Part shown: piece after piece, positions 1 through 6,988 of the stretch
Numbering within the stretch: position 1 is the stretch's first letter
Layout: each line of letters starts with the position of its first letter
From: Spartobacteria bacterium UBA6821
GTDB taxonomy: Bacteria > Verrucomicrobiota > Verrucomicrobiia > Chthoniobacterales > UBA6821
DNA length: 11,715 nt
Reading direction: 5' to 3'
NCBI GenBank assembly: GCA_002452515.1
Contig: DKEN01000104.1
Coordinates: 12,108 to 23,822, forward strand
Program-made: the position numbers and the translations under genes
Notes under the pieces: model-generated
What the model was told of the DNA's origin: nothing
Seen by the model: the letters and a program-made list of their open reading frames with translations, nothing else
The model's database searches: none

Positions 1-750
1 CGCGCACTCACTGCCTTTCTGTGCATTTTTGGCGGGGGCCTGTGCGGCTCTTTCCTCCAGAGGTTTCTCCCTGAACACCATCTCAGCAAGGAATCACAGG
101 ATAGTGTAAAACTGGGAGCTGGTTTGATCGCCACCATGGCGGCATTAATTCTTGGACTTTTGGTCTCTTCATCCAAAGGAACATACGACCGCGTTAATAT
201 TCTCATCAACGAGGCCGCAGCCAATACAATCAGCCTCGACCAGATGCTAAGAAACTTTGGTCCCGAAGCGGATCCCCTTCGGCATACGCTACTGGAGCGG
301 GTTATCACCATTCGCAACGACATCTGGCCGGAGGATGCCAGAGTCCGGACAAAAGGCTCCGACGCCTTAAAAAACGAATCGACCATCCTGTCACTCACTA
401 AGAAAATTGCGACCCTCCAGACAACAGATCCCGCCCTTGAGCAGATGCGAAACAACGCCATTCAGATTGCCTTTAACCTGAATCGGGAACGTTCGGAGGT
501 CACGGTGGAATCCACCTCGAAACTCCCCTGGCCGCTCGTTGTGATCCCGATCTTCTGGATCACCTTTCTCACCTCAGTCTATGGACTCTTCGCACCGAGA
601 AACGGCACGGTGCTGATGGTGCTGTTTTTCTGTTCCATCAGCATCGCCGGAGCCATCTATCTGATTTGTGAAATGAGCATGCCGCTGGACGGCTCCATCA
701 AAGTTCCCATCCAACCATTCAAGACAGCCATTGAGCTGATCAGCAAGTAA
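1..750 (+). CDS. DUF4239 (bestrophin-like) membrane protein, 5' truncated by window edge
   Basis: The frame is open from base 1 to the stop at 748-750, giving 249 visible residues, so the true start lies outside the window. An in-frame TTG at 124 and ATG at 136 are internal: the residues before them (HHLSKESQDSVKLGAG, then the membrane segment IATMAALILGLLVSS) match the conserved N-terminal block I recall for DUF4239 proteins. Visible layout: end of a first membrane segment (about residues 4-19), second membrane segment (about 38-57), a soluble and probably helical loop of about 115 residues, then two closely spaced C-terminal membrane segments (about 177-198 and 202-223). This two-plus-two arrangement is typical of the family, which is called bestrophin-like but has no settled function. 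No terminator is seen after the stop. Family assignment is by motif memory; channel activity would be speculation. Confidence 0.8.
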   Translation, partial: RALTAFLCIFGGGLCGSFLQRFLPEHHLSKESQDSVKLGAGLIATMAALILGLLVSSSKGTYDRVNILINEAAANTISLDQMLRNFGPEADPLRHTLLERVITIRNDIWPEDARVRTKGSDALKNESTILSLTKKIATLQTTDPALEQMRNNAIQIAFNLNRERSEVTVESTSKLPWPLVVIPIFWITFLTSVYGLFAPRNGTVLMVLFFCSISIAGAIYLICEMSMPLDGSIKVPIQPFKTAIELISK

Positions 751-881
751 TGGAAATCCCTTTCTTTAAGCTAATCAGCGGACACCAAGAGCTCCTAGGG
801 ATATGGGCTCGCAAACGAGATTCACCTGCAGTACTCCGTTAGGCAACATGGACTTGGAAAGGCGCAGGGTACTTGTCGATG

Positions 882-898
882 ATGGCATGTGTTGTGCT
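882..898 (+). promoter_or_regulatory. Possible sigma-54 (-24/-12) promoter of the PEP-CTERM gene
   Basis: The sequence aTGGCATGtgttGTGCT has GG at 884-885 and GC at 896-897, separated by exactly 10 bases as RpoN promoters require. The -24 half matches TGGCACG at 6 of 7 bases and the -12 half matches TTGCW at 4 of 5. A transcript would start near 909, about 40 bases before the ATG at 950. PEP-CTERM genes in some proteobacteria are linked to RpoN and the PrsK/PrsR system, which makes the site plausible here. A chance match in 200 bases is possible, and if translation began at 803 the site would lie inside the gene. Confidence 0.35.
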
Positions 899-949
899 TT
901 TTCCTTTAGCCGTGCTTTTCTTTTTTGTGTGAACCGTAGATTCCGTCAG

Positions 950-2035
950 ATGATAGCTCCTCGTAACACTCTTCTTCCTGCCTTTCGTGCGGCTAGGTTA
1001 CTGATCAAGTTTGCCTCCATAACGAGCGCTGTCATTGCTCTCTATGGGTCAGCCTCAGCGCAACTTACAATTACTCCAACATTTGATCCCTCAGTGACGG
1101 ATCTTACAAACGCCTCAGCAATTGAGGCAGGAATCTATGCCGCGATTACTCAAATTGAGAACAGTATCACGACGCGATTTTCCGATCCCGTTACTATTTA
1201 TTTTACGAATTCAACAGATCCAAATGTCCTTGGGCAAAGCCTAACTCCTCAGGAGGAGCTCAGTTACACAACCTATCTTAGTGATCTTGGGGCCAACCCA
1301 ACCCTATCCCCACTTCAAACCGCCGCACTTTCCACAATGCCCGTGACTCCAGGATCGGATCTGAATAACGATACTAATCTCTTCCTTACCGCTGCCAATC
1401 TTGCTGCGATTGGCGAGACCAATGCAGCAGAAGCTCTGGTGAGTGGTGAAGGGGGGGGCTACAATAGCACCCTCACTTTTAACTTTGCCTCATTGAATCC
1501 TTCCCGAACAGGCGGCCAGGTTATTGGGAATTACGATGAGCAATCAGTGATCTTCCATGAGGTTGATGAGGTTCTCGGTATTGGAGGGACTGGTAGTGAG
1601 TTGTCATGGGATGGCACAGGATTGGTGCCGGCTCTTCCATCAGAACTCGGCCCTCTCGACTTCTTTCGCTACAGCACCAATGGAGTTCGTAGTTTTGCCT
1701 ACGGTACAAATACAGTTGCGTATTTTTCAATTGATCGAGGGGCTACCAAGTTGGTTAGTTTTAATCAGAATCCAGGTGGAGACTTTGCAGACTGGAGTGA
1801 TGGTGTGATTCCCTCGGACGGGAGTGGAAATACCCCTGAGCAAGTGCAGGATGCCTTTGGCACCCCTTGGAATGGTGCCAACTATAATGGCTATGCGGCT
1901 GCTAACTTAGGCGTAAATGAACTGACGGCCTTTCAGGTTGTCGGGTATTCATTAGTCCCTGAACCCTCGACCTACGCCCTACTTGGCCTCTGTGCCCTGG
2001 TGATGGTTATTACAGCAAGGCGCAGAGTGCGTTGA
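950..2035 (+). CDS. Secreted PEP-CTERM protein, NF038122 metalloprotease-like
   Basis: I favour the ATG at 950 (361 residues) over the upstream in-frame ATG at 803 (410 residues). From 950 the protein starts directly with a signal peptide: Arg-rich n-region, hydrophobic core LIKFASITSAVIALYG, cleavage after SASA. The 49 extra residues from 803 look non-coding. The C-terminus is a PEP-CTERM sorting signal: VPEPSTYALLGL, hydrophobic helix, then ARRRVR. It should direct export and exosortase processing at the envelope. The middle has the FRYS..GVRSF, AYFSID, GGDFADW and VQDAFGTP blocks I associate with the PGAP family NF038122. The putative metal motif reads HEVDEVLGIGG (His encoded at 1556-1558), which lacks the second His of HExxH, so protease activity is uncertain. 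An 8-G run at 1451-1458 lies in frame. The gene looks less GC-rich than its neighbours by eye. No clear Shine-Dalgarno sequence is seen. Confidence 0.75.
   Translation: MIAPRNTLLPAFRAARLLIKFASITSAVIALYGSASAQLTITPTFDPSVTDLTNASAIEAGIYAAITQIENSITTRFSDPVTIYFTNSTDPNVLGQSLTPQEELSYTTYLSDLGANPTLSPLQTAALSTMPVTPGSDLNNDTNLFLTAANLAAIGETNAAEALVSGEGGGYNSTLTFNFASLNPSRTGGQVIGNYDEQSVIFHEVDEVLGIGGTGSELSWDGTGLVPALPSELGPLDFFRYSTNGVRSFAYGTNTVAYFSIDRGATKLVSFNQNPGGDFADWSDGVIPSDGSGNTPEQVQDAFGTPWNGANYNGYAAANLGVNELTAFQVVGYSLVPEPSTYALLGLCALVMVITARRRVR
1451..1458 (+). repeat. 8-G homopolymer inside the PEP-CTERM gene
   Basis: Eight consecutive G bases encode the Gly run in SGEGGGYNS. Poly-G tracts of this length are prone to slippage. 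A change of one base would truncate the exported protein before its C-terminal sorting signal. It is also a typical site for sequencing or assembly error. The frame is intact as given. Confidence 0.9.
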
Positions 2036-2180
2036 TAAGGTGTCACCGCCCGATCTATCATCGCTACTACTCATGGGGTAGTAAATAGGACTAGCATTTG
2101 ACCTTTTGCACCCATCGACTAATTGGATAAGCAACAATCTCCCTGTAGAGTTGAGAGAAGTCGTTCCGACTGGGAGCATC

Positions 2181-2203
2181 TGGATGGCGGATGGGGTGGG
2201 ATT
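2181..2203 (-). repeat. Copy of the tRNA-Ser 3' end (23 bases, 1 mismatch)
   Basis: Bases 2181-2203 match 2322-2344 at 22 of 23 positions, the mismatch being t2192 against g2333. In tRNA orientation the shared stretch covers part of the T arm, the 3' acceptor strand, the CCA and four bases beyond it. The copy lies 141 bases past the gene on the 3' side. Similarity stops abruptly at both ends, so this is not a second complete tRNA. It could be an old attachment-site duplication or a local tandem duplication. The rest of the gap 2036-2325 contains only short inverted repeats (2065-2083, 2159-2171, 2251-2267) with no T-run, and no gene that I can support. Confidence 0.7.
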
Positions 2204-2325
2204 TCCTTGGCTTAGCCAACGCTCTGGCAAAAGGCTTCGCATTACTCTAATGCCGCTAATCGCGGCACTCCAGTCGAACTGAAGTTCTCATCCCACCGAA
2301 TTTTTAAACCCATCCAGCGAATGGA

Positions 2326-2413
2326 TGGCGGAGGGGGTGGGATTCGAACCCACGGAACCTTTCGGCTCTCCAGTTTTCAAGACTGGCGCAATCGACCACT
2401 CTACCACCCCTCC
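2326..2413 (-). tRNA. tRNA-Ser(UGA)
   Basis: Read on the minus strand, the 7-bp acceptor stem is perfect (GGAGGGG with CCCCTCC). The anticodon stem is CCAGT/ACTGG and the loop is CTTGAAA, so the anticodon is UGA (reads UCA). A long class II variable arm (GAGCC-GAAA-GGTTC) follows, then the T arm GTGGG-TTCGAAT-CCCAC, discriminator G and an encoded CCA at 2326-2328. The long variable arm and anticodon make the serine identity clear. A 7-bp inverted repeat (2310-2316 with 2322-2328) overlaps the CCA and could form a hairpin in the 3' trailer; no T-run follows it. The gene lies 66 bases downstream of the ACT gene on the same strand, so it may be partly co-transcribed or use its own promoter. Confidence 0.97.
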
Positions 2414-2432
2414 GTAAATTTGCTGGTCTGAG

Positions 2433-2461
2433 ACTACACCTTCTCTCCTGGAAAAAGTCGA
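2433..2461 (-). promoter_or_regulatory. Possible sigma-70 promoter for tRNA-Ser
   Basis: On the minus strand TCGACT (2456-2461) and TGTAGT (2433-2438) are separated by 17 bases; each matches 4 of 6 consensus positions. The start would fall about 12-15 bases before the mature tRNA 5' end. The position is sensible but the match is modest. Read-through from the ACT operon is an alternative source of the transcript. Confidence 0.3.
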
Positions 2462-2479
2462 GTTTCAAACGGGTAACTG

Positions 2480-2953
2480 CTACCGCGTTAAATCTCCTTG
2501 GGTCAGGATTTCGTGGCCTTCCCCCTGAAGCACCACGGAGGCGCATTCATTGTCGTCAACATGAAGAACCAGGAGGGCCTTTCCACGGGGACGGATCAGC
2601 ATGGGATAACTGAAGAGAATATTCACTTCGGCCATCAGCAGGCAGTTGAGCACATGTCCCAAATCACTGGCACCTTCGGCCAATTCCACCACCAGGACGG
2701 AGGTCTGACTGAAGGCGATGTCATGGTCGTGGAGCAGTTTTGAAACGAGCACCGGATCACTGACTACCATTCGAGCGATGGAGGATTCCGCCGAATCGAC
2801 AATGCAGAAGGCAATGACAACGACTCCGTTCTCTTCAAAGAATTTCACGACCTCGAGCAGGGCCCCCACCTTATTGTGAAGAAAGATGGAGAAATGCTTT
2901 ACGGGAGCTCCCGTCAGGGTCTCGCGAGTGGCGGGGGTAAAGGAGGACGACAT
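2480..2953 (-). CDS. Tandem ACT-domain protein (157 aa)
   Basis: ACT domains are small ligand-binding modules that usually sense amino acids. Two are visible. The first starts near residue 19 (KHFSIFLHNKVGALLEVV), with the classic pattern of a strand, an N-K-x-G-x-L turn and a helix, followed by GVVVIAFCIVDSAESSIARMVV. The second covers about residues 86-155 (VLVVELAEGASDLGHVLNCL, then a NILFSYPM strand). There is no catalytic or DNA-binding domain, so a regulatory or sensing role is likely; the ligand cannot be told from sequence. The start codon is only 5 bases after the stop of the upstream lipoprotein gene, and no Shine-Dalgarno sequence is evident, so translational coupling is likely. 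It is the last protein gene of a three-gene operon and is followed by tRNA-Ser. Confidence 0.82.
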   Translation of the reverse strand: MSSSFTPATRETLTGAPVKHFSIFLHNKVGALLEVVKFFEENGVVVIAFCIVDSAESSIARMVVSDPVLVSKLLHDHDIAFSQTSVLVVELAEGASDLGHVLNCLLMAEVNILFSYPMLIRPRGKALLVLHVDDNECASVVLQGEGHEILTQGDLTR

Positions 2954-2958
2954 GGCGG

Positions 2959-3444
2959 TTATTTATACGCCATGACGAGGGAGCAATCGAGATTAACATC
3001 CGTGGAATGATCCAAACTCTCCACACCAACGAAATATTCCCCGCTCTGCTTCGGAATAAGTTCCGTGGCAGCCCTGCTTCCTTCATGAGTGCCGGCATCC
3101 TGCCACGCCTCACCCTTAACAGAATGTCCCTGCCTGTCGTAGAGGACTATTTTCAAATTCACCCCAGAACCTGCCGATGCCACGGCAAACCAATAATGGA
3201 GTCCGGCAAAGAGAGTCACCCGTAGAAACTGCGGCTTTGCCTGATCCAAGGTGAAGGACCAGTCCGCATCACGCACCTTAAAGCCATCATCTGTAAAAGC
3301 ACTCGCCGCTTCCAAGACGAGTCGCTTTGCCTCACTGGGAATCGGCGCCAGCGGGAGAGATTTATTTTCTTCATCCACTGCTTTCAAACTCGGGCAACCG
3401 AACAGAATAACAATCAAGGGAAGCAGTGAGCAGATCGTTCTCAT
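2959..3444 (-). CDS. Small probable lipoprotein of unknown function (161 aa)
   Basis: The N-terminus has a short charged start, a hydrophobic stretch (LLPLIVILFG) and Cys17, giving a lipobox-like LFGC; Phe at -2 is not ideal, so lipidation is likely but not certain. After a polar linker, residues about 55-160 look like a beta-rich sandwich with alternating hydrophobics: FLRVTLFAGLHYWFAVA, then LKIVLYDRQGHSV, then SGEYFVGVESLD. This resembles extracellular PPC-like beta domains in general pattern, but I do not recognise a named family. The start overlaps the end of the upstream gene by 4 bases (ATGA) and the stop lies 5 bases before the ACT gene. The three genes are therefore almost certainly one transcription unit. 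No function is assigned. Confidence 0.72.
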   Translation of the reverse strand: MRTICSLLPLIVILFGCPSLKAVDEENKSLPLAPIPSEAKRLVLEAASAFTDDGFKVRDADWSFTLDQAKPQFLRVTLFAGLHYWFAVASAGSGVNLKIVLYDRQGHSVKGEAWQDAGTHEGSRAATELIPKQSGEYFVGVESLDHSTDVNLDCSLVMAYK

Positions 3445-4325
3445 GGCTTGGTTCCCCCTTGCATGGTGGCCGCTGCGGGAACAGGACTTGGCACTGGCGA
3501 TGGAGTGCCTCCAGAAACATTCATAATCTCCTTCACAAGCCCCGCTGCAGCATCATGGATCTGCAGGAGTTTGGATCGGTCGCTTTCCGGCGTTGCTCCC
3601 ATCGAATCCAAGATGGTGACCATCTCGGAAAAGGTTTGTTGTACCTTGGCGACCAAGGGTTTGTTTTTCATCCGCGGCGGCAGCCCATCAAGTTGCATGG
3701 CAAGATGACGGGCCAGTTCGGGTTGCCTGATCACAGAGATCCCCTGAGGATTGGGATCAATGAGGACGATTTGGGTCGCCACCTCTGTTCCCCGGAGCCA
3801 CGCGGCGGCTGAAGTCAGAACAATCAGATTGCGATCCTTCTGATCGCGCATCGTCGTCTTGATCTCATTCTCCGTTGCCTCCAATTCGGCGGCCAGGGAA
3901 TCCCAGGCATTGTCCTCGGCGAATTCGATAAGACTACTTCCACGCCCCATCAGGTTTTCACTCACGCCGAGAGCTTTCGCGAGCGACATCATCTCACGAC
4001 CAATATTCTTCACCTGCTGCCCGTCCTGAGCCTCGACGGCAATATATCCGTTGGCAGCAAGCACACCCACAGCCAAGGCAAGCTGAGCGCGATCGGTCGT
4101 GACAGGAGCGGTCGCGGGCGTCAGCAGGGTCACCCAGTTGGGGTGGCAAGGTGCATTCAGCGCTGCAAAAACCTCTCCGGCTGAGGGAATGCTCAGATCA
4201 TCGGAAAACAAAGCTCCCTTCTTCTGTGATTCCGTCATCGGACTATTTCCAGAACTCTCCGCGTAGACCCCGTGACATCCGCATGCCAGGAGAGCCGATA
4301 GGACAATATTTCTGCCCGTAAGCAT
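3441..4325 (-). CDS. Exported protein of unknown function (294 aa)
   Basis: I do not recognise the family. A signal peptide is clear: MLTGRN, hydrophobic core IVLSALLACGC, and a probable signal peptidase I site after VYA (residue 22). LLAC at residues 12-15 could instead be a lipobox. The mature protein contains an N-terminal block with the motif NAPCHPNW. A mostly alpha-helical body follows, rich in Ala, Leu and Glu, with amphipathic segments such as AELEATENEIKTTMRDQ. The C-terminal tail is Pro/Ala-rich with an SPVP repeat. No enzyme motif is seen. It is the first gene of the three-gene operon and starts 27 bases from the divergent hrpB gene. With the downstream lipoprotein it may form an envelope component; this is inference from context only. 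Confidence 0.75.
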   Translation of the reverse strand: MLTGRNIVLSALLACGCHGVYAESSGNSPMTESQKKGALFSDDLSIPSAGEVFAALNAPCHPNWVTLLTPATAPVTTDRAQLALAVGVLAANGYIAVEAQDGQQVKNIGREMMSLAKALGVSENLMGRGSSLIEFAEDNAWDSLAAELEATENEIKTTMRDQKDRNLIVLTSAAAWLRGTEVATQIVLIDPNPQGISVIRQPELARHLAMQLDGLPPRMKNKPLVAKVQQTFSEMVTILDSMGATPESDRSKLLQIHDAAAGLVKEIMNVSGGTPSPVPSPVPAAATMQGGTKP

Positions 4326-4352
4326 GGGTTTTTAGATATACCAAGAGACTCC
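4326..4352. promoter_or_regulatory. 27-base divergent spacer between hrpB and the exported-protein operon
   Basis: Only 27 bases separate the two divergent start codons. On the minus strand TGGTATATC (4335-4343) resembles an extended -10 element and would give a nearly leaderless transcript for the operon. The same AT-rich stretch (TAGATATA) could serve hrpB on the plus strand. No convincing -35 box is found for either, and any upstream elements must lie within the other gene. Confidence 0.3.
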
Positions 4353-6914
4353 ATGTTGCCAGAACCGAACACCTCCACCGCAGGAAACTCCCTTCGTCGT
4401 ACCGATTTGCCGATTGAGGAACTGCGTGATGCCCTGATCAACTCTCTGCGCGCTGGAAACCGTGTGATTGTGGAAGCTCCCACAGGCTCCGGAAAATCGA
4501 CACAAATTCCGCAGATGCTCCTTGATGCGGGCATTCTTGGATCAGGGAGAGCTGTCATCTTACAGCCACGCCGGTTGGCCGCACGCATGCTCGCCGCGCG
4601 AGTTGCCCATGAGCGTCACGGTCATGTCGGCGATGAGGTCGGTTACCGCATCCGTCTGGATGACGCCTCCAGCCCATCCACACGCCTCCTCTTTGTCACT
4701 GAGGGGATTCTCGTCCGTCAGATGCTCGGCGATCCCGATCTGAACGGTGTCAGCGCTCTGCTTTTTGACGAGTTCCATGAACGCCATCTCTACAGTGATA
4801 TCTCACTCGCCCAGGCACTCGCACTTCAGGCGACACGCCGTCCCGATCTGAAGATCATCGTGATGTCGGCCACGCTCGACACCTCGGCACTCGCCGATTA
4901 TCTGCAGCCGTGCGACATCCTCCGCTCGGAAGGACGGACGCATCCCGTCTCGATCGGCTATCTTAACCGGGAACCAGGTGATGAAAAGCCGTGGGATCTT
5001 GCCGCAGAGGCCGCCGCCACGATGATCCAGAAAACCGAGGGCAACCTCCTTATCTTCATGCCCGGTGCTTACGAAATCTCCCGGACGATCTCGACGCTCC
5101 GGGTTCGACTCCCCTCTCATATTATCGCCCTTCCGTTGCATGGGGAGTTGCCGCCTGCCGAGCAGGATGCCGCCGTCTCCCCCGGAGGTGCCCGCAAAGT
5201 GATCGTGGCAACCAATGTCGCCGAAACATCGCTGACGATAGATGGCGTCACCGGAGTGATCGACAGCGGTCTGGCCCGCATGGCAGCCTTCGATCCCCGA
5301 CGCGGCATCAACACGCTGCTGATTGAAAAAATTAGCCGTGCTTCCGCCGATCAGCGTGCCGGTCGTGCCGGACGCACCGCACCCGGCGTCTGTCTCCGCC
5401 TTTGGACAGAACGGGATCATCAGCGGCGAATTCCCCGTGAGGCTCCAGAGATTCACCGCGTCGATCTGAGCGAAGTCCTCCTGACACTGAAGGCGGCTGG
5501 CTTTGGCTCCATGGAGGCCATTCGTTGGCTCGATGCGCCCCAGACTCCCGCCCTTGTTCGCGCAGAGACTCTCCTGCGTGATCTTGGAGCGCTCGATCAC
5601 GAGGGAGAAATCACCGCCATGGGGAGACGTATGCTCGCATTCCCGACACACCCCCGCTACGCACGCATGCTCCTTGCCGCGCAGGAATACGGCTGTGTCC
5701 GGGCGGTGGCCCTGATGGCGGCCCTGACACAATCCCGACCCCTTCTTTTAAGAACGGATCGCAAGACCGAGGAGGAACGCCAGGATCTCTTTGGTGGTGG
5801 GGGCTCTGATTTTCTTGTTATGGCACGCGCCTTCCGTTGGGCGGAGAAAAACCAGTTCCGCGCCGATCGCTGCCGGGAGCTTGCCGTGCATGGAGATGCC
5901 GCACGACAGACCGCTCGCGTCTATGATCAGTTCCTCTCGATTGCTGAGGGACAGCGCCTTGATATCGACGCTCCGGCTGCTCCCGATGAGATGCTGGCTC
6001 GTTGCATTCTGGCGGGATTCGGCGATCAGGTCGCGCGTCGTCGCGGGGCCGGCACCAATCTCTGCGACATCGTGCATGGACGGCGAGGGTTGCTGACCAA
6101 AGAGAGTGCCGCTTCGGAAAGTCGTCTTCTCGTGGCAGCCGAGATCAGTGAGATCGGTCAGGGAAGCGGTGATGTCCGTGTCCAGCTCTCCATGGCCACG
6201 GCGATTGACGAACAGATGCTGCGCGATCTCTTTCCCGAGGATTTCACCGACAGGAATGACTACTTCTTCGACACCTCCACCAACCGTGTCGTCAAGCGGA
6301 CGGAAAAAGTCTTCCGCGATCTTGTCTTGGAATCCGTCCACCGTGACGCCCAGTCGTGTGAGGAAGCCTCCAAGGTGCTTGCAGCGGCTTTGGCCGAGGG
6401 AGATCTTCCCCTCCCCACTTGGAAGGAGGAAACGGAGGAGTGGATACAGCGCGTCCAGTGGCTCGCCCATTATCACCCTGAGCTGGAACTCCCTTCCTTT
6501 AACGAAGAGGAACGCCTGGCCGCCCTGGAACGCTGGTGTCAGAATGCCGTCGGCTATCGCGAGGTGAAGGATCGTCCCGCTCTTCCCGCACTACAGTCGC
6601 TTCTGACAGGAGCCCAACGCGCTGCCCTTGAGCGGCTTGCTCCGGAGCGCTTCGAGATACCCGGCGGACGCAGAGCGCGCTTGCTCTACAAGCCAACGGG
6701 ACAAGTGACGATGAGCGCCTCCATTCAGGATCTCTTCGGCGTCTCCGCAGCTCCAAAACTCGCCAACGGCAAAGCGGAGGTAACGATCGAAATTCTTGCG
6801 CCCAATCGCCGCCCGATCCAGATCACCCGTGATCTCGTCTCCTTCTGGAAGGAAACTTATCCCAAAATCAAACCCGAACTTTCCCGCCGCTATCCAAAGC
6901 ACAAGTGGGAGTAG
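4353..6914 (+). CDS. hrpB: ATP-dependent helicase HrpB
   Basis: This is an 853-residue DEAH/RHA-family helicase, slightly longer than the usual roughly 820 for HrpB. Motifs appear in order: Walker A APTGSGKST (42-50), DEFH in LFDEFHERHL (139-142, the HrpB form of DEAH), SAT (172-174), TNVAETSLT (287-295) and QRAGRAGR (334-341). An HA2-type helical region follows (about 370-470). The C-terminal HrpB-specific domain ends in YPKIKPELSRRYPKHKW, a family signature. Such proteins use ATP to unwind or remodel nucleic acid; the cellular role of HrpB is poorly defined in most bacteria. The start at 4353 gives a short polar leader before the helicase core, and no strong Shine-Dalgarno sequence is seen. 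It is transcribed alone and ends at a bidirectional terminator shared with rplQ. Confidence 0.96.
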   Translation: MLPEPNTSTAGNSLRRTDLPIEELRDALINSLRAGNRVIVEAPTGSGKSTQIPQMLLDAGILGSGRAVILQPRRLAARMLAARVAHERHGHVGDEVGYRIRLDDASSPSTRLLFVTEGILVRQMLGDPDLNGVSALLFDEFHERHLYSDISLAQALALQATRRPDLKIIVMSATLDTSALADYLQPCDILRSEGRTHPVSIGYLNREPGDEKPWDLAAEAAATMIQKTEGNLLIFMPGAYEISRTISTLRVRLPSHIIALPLHGELPPAEQDAAVSPGGARKVIVATNVAETSLTIDGVTGVIDSGLARMAAFDPRRGINTLLIEKISRASADQRAGRAGRTAPGVCLRLWTERDHQRRIPREAPEIHRVDLSEVLLTLKAAGFGSMEAIRWLDAPQTPALVRAETLLRDLGALDHEGEITAMGRRMLAFPTHPRYARMLLAAQEYGCVRAVALMAALTQSRPLLLRTDRKTEEERQDLFGGGGSDFLVMARAFRWAEKNQFRADRCRELAVHGDAARQTARVYDQFLSIAEGQRLDIDAPAAPDEMLARCILAGFGDQVARRRGAGTNLCDIVHGRRGLLTKESAASESRLLVAAEISEIGQGSGDVRVQLSMATAIDEQMLRDLFPEDFTDRNDYFFDTSTNRVVKRTEKVFRDLVLESVHRDAQSCEEASKVLAAALAEGDLPLPTWKEETEEWIQRVQWLAHYHPELELPSFNEEERLAALERWCQNAVGYREVKDRPALPALQSLLTGAQRAALERLAPERFEIPGGRRARLLYKPTGQVTMSASIQDLFGVSAAPKLANGKAEVTIEILAPNRRPIQITRDLVSFWKETYPKIKPELSRRYPKHKWE

Positions 6915-6932
6915 GAAGTAAAAAGTGCCCAT

Positions 6933-6965
6933 AAAAAAGCCCCGCATTGCTGCGGGGCTTTTTTT
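6933..6965. terminator. Bidirectional intrinsic terminator between hrpB and rplQ
   Basis: An 8-bp GC-rich stem (6939-6946 gccccgca with 6951-6958 tgcggggc) closes a 4-base loop. It is flanked by an A-run on the left (6933-6938) and a T-run on the right (6959-6965). Because the A and T runs are symmetric it works as a terminator in both directions: 18 bases after the hrpB stop on plus and about 24 bases after the rplQ stop on minus. Confidence 0.95.
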
Positions 6966-6988
6966 GTGATGATTTTGTCTTCTAGGGA

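Noticed and set aside
124..750. DUF4239 gene starting at the TTG at 124 or ATG at 136
   Set aside because: The frame is open and family-like back to base 1; these codons lie within a membrane segment, so the gene is cut by the window edge.
803..949. Upstream start at 803 for the PEP-CTERM gene
   Set aside because: The 49 added residues precede a complete signal peptide, are Cys/Arg-rich without pattern, and would place the signal peptide internally.
2251..2267. Terminator after the PEP-CTERM gene (tgccgc-taatc-gcggca)
   Set aside because: The 6-bp stem has no following T-run and is more than 200 bases past the stop codon.
2304..2546. 80-residue minus-strand frame across the tRNA
   Set aside because: Its sequence is the translation of tRNA-Ser and overlaps the ACT gene; a common false gene call.
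4803..5732. 309-residue open frame on minus inside hrpB
   Set aside because: It overlaps the helicase core and HA2 region of a clear hrpB gene, and its Cys/His/Gly-rich content looks like a shadow frame.
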